From NCBI GenBank assembly GCA_021204565.1, contig JAJPZE010000084.1, positions 1 through 6,773 of the forward strand: DNA of 6,773 nt. Direction: 5' to 3'. Positions within the stretch are counted from its first letter, which is position 1. Every line of letters begins with the position of its first letter. The position numbers and the translations under genes are program-made. The notes below the pieces were generated by a model, which did no database searches, was not told where the DNA came from, and was given only the letters and a program-made list of their open reading frames with translations. Source of the DNA: Prevotella sp. Its GTDB lineage: Bacteria > Bacteroidota > Bacteroidia > Bacteroidales > Bacteroidaceae. Shown here in pieces: positions 1-5,142 of the stretch.

Positions 1-66
1 CTTTATAAAGTCGAAGTACGAGCCGTAAATGAGCGCATAAGCATCGATAAGGAAGAGCTTCTCCAT
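1..66 (-). CDS. polA: DNA polymerase I, N-terminal fragment (partial)
   Basis: Reading the minus strand from the ATG at 66-64 gives 22 open codons to the window edge: MEKLFLIDAYALIYGSYFDF followed by Ile-Lys. The LFL-DAYALIY stretch is the start of the 5'-nuclease domain of Bacteroidetes DNA polymerase I, whose members begin almost identically. The enzyme fills gaps and removes RNA primers in replication and excision repair. Only about 2% of the protein is present, so no polymerase or exonuclease motif can be checked. After LIY the family normally has Arg-Ala-Tyr-Tyr-Ala-Phe; here it is Gly-Ser-Tyr-Phe-Asp-Phe, with the conserved Arg replaced. The changed codons lie within 25 bases of the window end and may be sequence errors. 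The gene is divergent from the polyprenyl synthase. Identification rests on a short match recalled from the family. Confidence 0.8.
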   Translation of the reverse strand, partial: MEKLFLIDAYALIYGSYFDFIK

Positions 67-91
67 AGATTAATTTTTATTTATCAGGGCG

Positions 92-99
92 TAAAATTA
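92..99 (-). promoter_or_regulatory. possible -7 element for polA (weak)
   Basis: On the minus strand these bases read TAATTTTA, one mismatch from the Bacteroidetes -7 consensus TAnnTTTG. They lie 25 bases ahead of the polA ATG, a sensible distance for a short leader. No TTTG is visible at the expected -33 distance, so the call is tentative. Confidence 0.25.
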
Positions 100-112
100 C
101 ATATAAACCGCG

Positions 113-140
113 TTTGTGAAACGAAAAACCCCTAATTTTG
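113..140 (+). promoter_or_regulatory. Bacteroidetes-type promoter for the polyprenyl synthase gene
   Basis: TTTG at 113-116 and TAATTTTG at 133-140 match the Bacteroidetes sigma-ABfr -33 (TTTG) and -7 (TAnnTTTG) elements. The gap is 16 bp, slightly shorter than the usual spacing. Transcription would begin a few bases after 140, leaving a leader of roughly 10-15 nt before the ATG at 161. This placement argues against the upstream in-frame GTG at 116, which lies inside the promoter and would not be transcribed. Confidence 0.6.
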
Positions 141-160
141 CAATAAATAATACCGGTTTT

Positions 161-1138
161 ATGGACCAGCTTTCCGACATTAAACACCCCATAGAGCGGG
201 AATTGGAGCGCTTTAATGCCCTCTTCAACCACGCACTATCCGGCGAGACGGAGCTCCTCACGCAAGTATTAAGTCATATAAAACAGCGGATGGGGAAACG
301 TATGCGCCCTATTCTCGTGTTGCTTACGGCAAAGGCGTTTGGCGAAATAACCGACACGACGCATAACGCCGCAATAGGTCTCGAGCTCCTTCACACCGCC
401 TCGCTCGTGCACGACGATGTGGTCGACGAAGCCGATATACGACGCGGACAAGCATCGGTGAATGCAACATACGACAACAAAATCGCCGTCCTGACCGGCG
501 ATTACATACTTGCAACGGCACTATTGAAGATTTCGCACACCGGACGAAACGACATCGTGGAATATCTCTCCTCGCTCGGACGGACGCTTGCGGCAGGCGA
601 ACTGCTCCAACTATCCACCGTCGGGCAAGACGAAATATCGGAAGAGACCTACATTGAGATTGTCAGCCGGAAGACGGCGGCGATGTTCGAAACATGTGCG
701 GGGATGGGTGCAATGAGCGTTGATATGCCCGAAGAAATCGTAAGAAAAGCGCGGATGTTCGGGCGGAACATAGGTATAGCGTTTCAAATACGCGACGATA
801 TCTTCGATTATTATGACGACACGGATATCGGGAAGCCAACCGGCAACGACATGGAGGAGGGCAAACTGACCCTGCCCGCCATATTCGCGCTCAACACGAC
901 CCGAAGTGAGGAATATCGCGCAACGGCAAAGCGTGTCAAAAGAGGTACGGCGACAAAAGACGAAATCGCCGCTCTCATTGCGTTCGCAAAGGAAAACGGC
1001 GGTATCGAATATGCGGAGAAACGGATTAAGGAGTATCAATCCGACGCTCGTGAATTTATAAAAGAATATGTAAAAGAGCCGGAGATAGCGCGTTCCCTGG
1101 CTCTTTACGTGGATTATGTCGTAGGGAGAGAAAAGTAG
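161..1138 (+). CDS. ispB: long-chain polyprenyl diphosphate synthase (IspB-like)
   Basis: A trans-prenyltransferase that extends a short allylic diphosphate with isopentenyl diphosphate to make a long polyprenyl diphosphate, in this lineage most likely the menaquinone side chain. Numbered from the ATG at 161 (325 aa, normal for the family): GKRMRP at 45-50; first Asp-rich motif DDVVD at 85-89 followed by Arg-Arg; GDY at 113-115; GELLQL at 146-151; second Asp-rich motif DDIFD at 212-216; then GKPTGND and EGKLTLP. Both Mg-binding motifs are intact. The residues five and four before the first motif are Ala and Ser; small residues there leave room for a long chain, but the exact length cannot be read. 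An in-frame GTG at 116 would add 15 residues; I prefer ATG 161 because a promoter overlaps the extension and the family starts near MDQLSDIK. The gene is convergent with deoC, 19 bp between stops. Confidence 0.93.
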   Translation: MDQLSDIKHPIERELERFNALFNHALSGETELLTQVLSHIKQRMGKRMRPILVLLTAKAFGEITDTTHNAAIGLELLHTASLVHDDVVDEADIRRGQASVNATYDNKIAVLTGDYILATALLKISHTGRNDIVEYLSSLGRTLAAGELLQLSTVGQDEISEETYIEIVSRKTAAMFETCAGMGAMSVDMPEEIVRKARMFGRNIGIAFQIRDDIFDYYDDTDIGKPTGNDMEEGKLTLPAIFALNTTRSEEYRATAKRVKRGTATKDEIAALIAFAKENGGIEYAEKRIKEYQSDAREFIKEYVKEPEIARSLALYVDYVVGREK

Positions 1139-1147
1139 ATTTCTCCC
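1124..1147. terminator. weak hairpin between convergent genes
   Basis: GGGAGA at 1124-1129 can pair with TCTCCC at 1142-1147 across a 12-nt loop that contains the polyprenyl synthase stop codon. It lies at the meeting point of two convergent genes, so it could end transcription both ways. The stem is only 6 bp and no T tract follows on either strand. It is a weak candidate. Confidence 0.25.
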
Positions 1148-1157
1148 CATTTATCCG

Positions 1158-2063
1158 TTAAAAGAATACGGTCGGCTCGCCAAGGATGTCGCTTAACAGA
1201 ACGTTTGCAAGACGGCTTGTGCCGATACGGAATAATTTGTTGGTGAGCCATTGCCCGCCTAACACTTCCTTAACTATTGTATAATACATCAGTGCATCCC
1301 TTACGGTATTTATCCCGCCGGCAGGTTTGAGTCCGATTTGTATGCCCGTTTGGTCGTAATATTCCTTTATCGCGCGGCACATAACGTAAGCCGCTTCGGG
1401 CGTCGCACTTACTTTCTCCTTTCCCGTAGACGTCTTTATGTAGTCCGCGCCGGCATAAATGGCGAGGAGCGACGCTTTCTTTACTGCCGCAAAAGAGGGC
1501 AGACAACCCGTTTCGAGAATAACTTTCATGGGCACATTCGTGCCGCAAGCCTCTTTCAACTCTTGTATATCGCCGCACATTCCCTCGTAATCTTCGTCGA
1601 GAAACTTGCCCACTGGCAAGACAATATCTATTTCCGTCGCACCGTCGGCAACAGCTAACGCCGTCTCTGCAACCTTAACTTCAATCCTTGCTTGTGAGCT
1701 CGGGAATGACCCCGACACACATGCAATCTGCACATTCCCTACCTCCAACGTGTCAGCAACCGTCTTCGCAAAACAAGGGAACACACATATCGTGGCTACA
1801 TTCCCGAGCTCAGGGTGCGCTTCGTCGAACTTATTGACCCGCTCGACAAAACGCATTATCGAGGTTTCGCTATCCGTAGTGTGCAGAGAAGTTAACTCGA
1901 TGCTGCGGAAAAGAAAACGTTTGACTTCGTCGTTATCGTTCTCAGAGAGTTTCGAAGCTATTAATTCGGCAACTGCGGAACGTACTTCATCGTCGTTCAA
2001 ATTAAGGTCGTAAAGAGCAAGAGCTTGATCTAACTTGCTGGTAATCTGATTGTTAGAATTCAT
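1158..2063 (-). CDS. deoC: deoxyribose-phosphate aldolase
   Basis: A class I aldolase that cleaves 2-deoxyribose 5-phosphate into glyceraldehyde 3-phosphate and acetaldehyde, the last step of deoxynucleoside catabolism; cytoplasmic. The 301-aa protein has a TIM-barrel core with the DeoC signatures. VCVFPCF-type strand residues lie near 93-98. DGATEIDIVLP is at 140-150, with Asp146 in the proton-relay position. YIKTSTGK is at 208-215, with Lys210 the expected Schiff-base lysine. GLKPAGGI is at 244-251, with Lys246 the second catalytic lysine. It is about 40 residues longer than the E. coli enzyme, mostly through an N-terminal helical extension (residues 1-55) that I associate with the Bacteroidetes form. 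The ATG at 2063 follows an A-rich leader with no promoter motif, 28 bp after the dtd stop. It is probably the last gene of the minus-strand operon. Confidence 0.96.
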   Translation of the reverse strand: MNSNNQITSKLDQALALYDLNLNDDEVRSAVAELIASKLSENDNDEVKRFLFRSIELTSLHTTDSETSIMRFVERVNKFDEAHPELGNVATICVFPCFAKTVADTLEVGNVQIACVSGSFPSSQARIEVKVAETALAVADGATEIDIVLPVGKFLDEDYEGMCGDIQELKEACGTNVPMKVILETGCLPSFAAVKKASLLAIYAGADYIKTSTGKEKVSATPEAAYVMCRAIKEYYDQTGIQIGLKPAGGINTVRDALMYYTIVKEVLGGQWLTNKLFRIGTSRLANVLLSDILGEPTVFF

Positions 2064-2091
2064 AATTGTATAGTTTTTTATTTGTTTGAGA

Positions 2092-2547
2092 TTAGAAATC
2101 CTTATTCTTGGAGTCGATAATAACGGTTACGGGACCGTCGTTCAACAGCTCGACTTTCATATCTGCGCCAAACACTCCGGTAGCGATAGGCTTGCCCAAA
2201 GCTGAAGCAAGGGCTTCGACGAACTGATTGTAGAGGGGGATGGAGACCTCGTGCCGGGCGGCGCGAATATAGCTCGGGCGGTTGCCCTTGCGGGTTGAAG
2301 CCATTAGCGTGAACTGGCTGACAGCCATCACTTCACCGTTTATATCCGCTATGGACAGGTTCATTACTCCGGCTTCATCGTCGAAGACGCGGAGATTGAC
2401 CGTCTTTTTTATGAGGTAATCGATATCATCGCGTGTATCGTCTTCGCCTATCCCGACGAGAAGGAGCAAACCTTTCGGAATTTCCGAATATAATTGCCCG
2501 TTGATTGTAACGGACGCGCGGATAACTCGTTGTATGACAATTCTCAT
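2092..2547 (-). CDS. dtd: D-aminoacyl-tRNA deacylase
   Basis: Hydrolyses D-amino acids wrongly attached to tRNA (classically D-Tyr-tRNA) and also Gly mischarged on tRNA-Ala, so it proofreads protein synthesis. The active sites form at the homodimer interface. At 151 aa it is full length for the DTD1 family. The two hallmark motifs are present: SQFTL at 77-81, and NDGPVT at 136-141, which carries the Gly-cisPro pair used for chiral selection. KGNRPSY (87-93) and TGVFGADM (123-130) are also typical. It starts at the ATG at 2547, 21 bp after the uvrC stop, and ends 28 bp before deoC. No promoter motif is seen in either gap, so co-transcription is likely. In other Bacteroidetes, as I recall, a MazG-like pyrophosphohydrolase gene lies between dtd and deoC; none is here. 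Confidence 0.97.
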   Translation of the reverse strand: MRIVIQRVIRASVTINGQLYSEIPKGLLLLVGIGEDDTRDDIDYLIKKTVNLRVFDDEAGVMNLSIADINGEVMAVSQFTLMASTRKGNRPSYIRAARHEVSIPLYNQFVEALASALGKPIATGVFGADMKVELLNDGPVTVIIDSKNKDF

Positions 2548-2568
2548 ATATAAGATAATGTGTGTTGT

Positions 2569-4440
2569 TCAGTCGGAACTATCCTCTTGAGGGTGAAAAT
2601 AATCGAATACGAGGGTTCCTTTCTGCCGTCCGACGGCGCTGATGAGTGCGTCACGCTCCGCCGCTTTTATGCGTTTGACCGACTTGAACGCCTTTAACAG
2701 CGCGTCTGTTGTCTTCTTCCCCACTCCGGGAATTGCGTCTAACTCCGATTGTAACGCATGTTTTGAACGTTTGTTCCTATGAAAAGAGATTGCGAAACGG
2801 TGCACCTCGTCTTGCATGTGGGTAAGTACGTGAAAGAGATCGCTACTTGCAGACAGAGCAATAGTTTGCAACGGGTCCCCAAAAAGCAGCTCGTTTGTGC
2901 GATGTCTGCTGTCCTTTGCCAAACCGGCGACGGGGATAGCGAGACCCAATTGAGCCTCTATCACTTCACGCACAGCATTGACATGCCCCGCGCCGCCGTC
3001 GGTAATGATGAGGTCGGGAAGAGATGTTGCCTCGTCGGTCATACGCTTATACCGCCGGAAAACAACCTCCTGCATCGATGCATAGTCATCTATTCCCTCA
3101 ACAGTCCTTATATTAAAACGCCGGTAATCTTTCTTCGAAGGCTTCATGCCCTTAAAAACGACGCAACTTGCGACGGGGTCGGAGCCGGAGATATTGGAGT
3201 TGTCGAAACATTCGATGTGATAAGGCAAATGCGGCAATCTTAACTTTTGTTGTAGCTCTTTCATCAAGCGGGTCTGCCTCTGCTCGGGATTGAGCTTCTC
3301 CGCACGCCTCAGACGGTCGAAGAGATATTGCTTGCCGTTTAGCTCCGACAACTCTAACAGCCGCCGTTTGTCGCCCTTTTGCGGCACAACAAACGACACA
3401 TCTCCCAGCAGTTTCCAATCCGGCGCGAAGGGAACGACTATCTCCCGCGCCGCGCTATGAAACCTTTCGCGTATCTCGGGAATAGCGGCAAGGAGCAGGT
3501 CTTCACGGCTCTCGTCCATCTTCCGCTTATATTCAAAGGTGAAGCTTTGGTTGACCATCCCCTCCATAACATGCATATAGTTAACGAAGACGTTTATTCC
3601 TGTGTCGTCTTCCGTAAGGCTGAACACGTCAATATCCGAGATTGTCCGGCTGACGACTTCGCTTTTCGCCACGTACGAAACAAGAAGCTGATATTTTTGT
3701 TTGTATTCCTCAGCTTCTTCGAATTGTAGTTTTGCCGCCGCAGTATCCATCTTTTCCTTCAATTCAAGTGCGAGCCGGCGTGTGTTGCCCTTAAGTATTT
3801 CGCGTGCGCAGTCAATATTTTGCAAATAATCCTCGCGGGTCTGACACCCCGTGCAAGGCGCTTTACAGTTCTTTATGTGAAATTCGAGGCACGCCTTATA
3901 TTTCTTTTCAGCCACCCCAGCCTCTGTCAGCGGCGTATTGCAACGGCGCGGAAGAAACATCTTATGTATCAATTCGAGCAATGCGTACATTGTTCCTATG
4001 TGGCTGTAAGGTCCGTAATATTCTCCGAAAGAGCGGTTGATGCGCCGCGTCTTGAATACTCTTGGGAATTGTTCGCGCGTAATACAAATACTGGGATATG
4101 TCTTCCCGTCTTTGAGGAGAACATTATAGCGGGGCTTATACTGCTTAATCAGCGCGTTCTCAAGCAAGAGCGCATCCTCCTCGCTGTTAACTACCGTGTA
4201 GCTTATGTCCCATACTTTGGAGACGAGAACTTGGGTCTTGTATCGGTCGACCTCCTTGTGGAAGTACGTTGACACGCGGTTTTTGAGGTTCTTAGCTTTG
4301 CCGACGTAGATGATAACGCCTGTCCGGTCATAGAATTGGTAACTTCCAGGCTTGTCCGGGAGGCTCAGAACAATTTCTTTAAGCCGGGCGAGACGCTCCG
4401 CGTTGTTCTCTTTCGAATATTTGTTTATTACGTCGGGCAA
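2569..4440 (-). CDS. uvrC: excinuclease ABC subunit C
   Basis: Nuclease subunit of UvrABC nucleotide excision repair; it cuts the damaged strand on both sides of the lesion after UvrB is loaded. All domains are present in 623 aa. GIY-YIG nuclease (3' cut): GSY 32-34, YVGKAKNL 45-52, Arg55, Glu94. A cysteine cluster at Cys167, 184, 192 and 196 resembles the [4Fe-4S] ligands reported for E. coli UvrC. UVR domain, contacting UvrB: about 223-253. RNase H-like nuclease (5' cut): probable catalytic Asp413 in FDNSNISG, Asp481 in ITDGG, His547 in DEVHRFAI. Helix-hairpin-helix DNA binding: about 567-594. The start is a TTG at 4440, just after an in-frame TAA; no in-frame ATG appears before residue 151, well inside the nuclease domain. 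It follows apt by 59 bp, a gap that holds a parS-like site. Confidence 0.97.
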   Translation of the reverse strand: MPDVINKYSKENNAERLARLKEIVLSLPDKPGSYQFYDRTGVIIYVGKAKNLKNRVSTYFHKEVDRYKTQVLVSKVWDISYTVVNSEEDALLLENALIKQYKPRYNVLLKDGKTYPSICITREQFPRVFKTRRINRSFGEYYGPYSHIGTMYALLELIHKMFLPRRCNTPLTEAGVAEKKYKACLEFHIKNCKAPCTGCQTREDYLQNIDCAREILKGNTRRLALELKEKMDTAAAKLQFEEAEEYKQKYQLLVSYVAKSEVVSRTISDIDVFSLTEDDTGINVFVNYMHVMEGMVNQSFTFEYKRKMDESREDLLLAAIPEIRERFHSAAREIVVPFAPDWKLLGDVSFVVPQKGDKRRLLELSELNGKQYLFDRLRRAEKLNPEQRQTRLMKELQQKLRLPHLPYHIECFDNSNISGSDPVASCVVFKGMKPSKKDYRRFNIRTVEGIDDYASMQEVVFRRYKRMTDEATSLPDLIITDGGAGHVNAVREVIEAQLGLAIPVAGLAKDSRHRTNELLFGDPLQTIALSASSDLFHVLTHMQDEVHRFAISFHRNKRSKHALQSELDAIPGVGKKTTDALLKAFKSVKRIKAAERDALISAVGRQKGTLVFDYFHPQEDSSD

Positions 4441-4482
4441 GGGTTAAGACGCACTAAGGGTTTATACGATATAACATTTTGC

Positions 4483-4496
4483 GTTTCACGTGAAAC
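4483..4496. other. parS-like centromere site (between apt and uvrC)
   Basis: GTTTCACGTGAAAC is a perfect 14-bp palindrome. With its flanking bases it matches 15 of 16 positions of the chromosomal parS consensus TGTTTCACGTGAAACA; only the first base differs. ParB/Spo0J proteins bind this sequence and spread from it to organise and segregate the newly copied origin region. It begins 4 bases past the apt stop codon on the minus strand and lies 43 bases ahead of the uvrC start codon. The match to parS is direct; ParB binding here is inferred. Confidence 0.85.
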
Positions 4497-4499
4497 ATT

Positions 4500-5030
4500 T
4501 TAGAGAGACAAAAGGGCGGTTATCTCCGTGTCGGACTCAAAGCGGGCGCGACCGTTAAGCCCCTCGTTGACTAACTCAATTATAAAGTTTATGTATATCT
4601 TACGAGGGTTGAATTTCTTTACGAGGTCGTATGCAGCACGCATCGAACCCCCTGTTGCAAGGAGGTCGTCATGGATTAATACAACGTCATCGGGTATAAT
4701 TGAGTCTTCGTGAATTTCTATCGTGTCTTCCCCGTACTCCTTTTTATATGATTGTCTGATTGTCTTTGCCGGGAGTTTACCGGGTTTTCTGCACAACACA
4801 ATGCCAGCTCCGAGCTCCAACGCGACGGCGGAAGACATAACGAAGCCGCGGCTTTCGATACCGACAATCTTAGTTATGCCCTTGTCGCGATATAAATTAA
4901 CGATTTCGTCGCGCATAATGCGGAGACACTCGGGACTTTTAAACAGTGTTGTTACATCCCTGAATTGGACGCCCTTGACCGGGAAATCCGGTATACAGCG
5001 AAGGTTGTCTAATAATTTCTGACGGTTCAT
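4500..5030 (-). CDS. apt: adenine phosphoribosyltransferase
   Basis: Converts adenine and PRPP to AMP and pyrophosphate, the adenine salvage step; a cytoplasmic dimer. The 176-aa length is standard. Visible signatures are IPDFPVKGVQFRD at 13-25 (the usual Apt N-terminus), GIESRGF at 57-63, RKPGKLP at 81-87 (flexible loop near the active site), EYGEDTIEIHED at 98-109, and the PRPP-binding loop VLIHDDLLATGGS at 117-129 with its paired acidic residues and Thr-Gly-Gly. The ATG at 5030 is preceded by a very A-rich minus-strand leader. That 112-bp gap after mnmG contains no TTTG on the minus strand, so no recognisable promoter; transcription probably comes from mnmG. parS-like palindromes lie in the gaps on both sides of this gene. 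Confidence 0.97.
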   Translation of the reverse strand: MNRQKLLDNLRCIPDFPVKGVQFRDVTTLFKSPECLRIMRDEIVNLYRDKGITKIVGIESRGFVMSSAVALELGAGIVLCRKPGKLPAKTIRQSYKKEYGEDTIEIHEDSIIPDDVVLIHDDLLATGGSMRAAYDLVKKFNPRKIYINFIIELVNEGLNGRARFESDTEITALLSL

Positions 5031-5044
5031 CTTGGTGGTTATTA

Positions 5045-5107
5045 TTTGATGTTTAATTATTTAATAGTTTGATTTAATGTGTTTTGTTCGTTAGATTTTG
5101 ATGTTTA
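5045..5107. repeat. AT-rich leader with an 11-bp direct repeat
   Basis: TTTGATGTTTA occurs at 5045-5055 and again at 5097-5107, with starts 52 bp apart, close to five helical turns. A related TTTGATTTA lies between them at 5068-5076. The block is about 18% G+C, far below the neighbouring genes, and the second copy abuts the parS-like palindrome. It forms most of the gap between mnmG and apt. A protein-binding or easily melted region is possible; AT-rich sequence alone could also produce such repeats. Confidence 0.5.
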
Positions 5108-5121
5108 GTTTCACGTGAAAC
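5108..5121. other. parS-like centromere site (between mnmG and apt)
   Basis: A second perfect GTTTCACGTGAAAC palindrome, identical to the one at 4483-4496 and centred 625 bp from it. It matches 14 of 16 positions of the parS consensus; both outermost bases differ. It begins 22 bases past the mnmG stop on the minus strand, in the intergenic region ahead of apt. Two identical copies in separate gaps, with none in coding sequence, make a chance origin unlikely. Confidence 0.85.
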
Positions 5122-5142
5122 GCTGCTCCTTCCCTTGTGCTT

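Noticed and set aside
116..160. GTG start at 116 giving a 340-aa polyprenyl synthase.
   Set aside because: The -33 and -7 promoter elements (113-116 and 133-140) overlap this stretch, so it would not be transcribed from that promoter. The extra 15 residues do not resemble the family N-terminus.
611..1150. A 179-aa open frame antisense to the polyprenyl synthase.
   Set aside because: Composition is unlike a real protein, no domain is recognisable, and it lies entirely opposite a well-conserved gene.
2826..2840. A third possible parS half-site, ACGTGAAAG, inside uvrC.
   Set aside because: Only one arm resembles parS and the palindrome is not kept, so it is probably chance in coding sequence.
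2779..3243. A 154-aa open frame opposite uvrC.
   Set aside because: It is antisense to the conserved UvrC nuclease domain, with no recognisable motif or promoter of its own.
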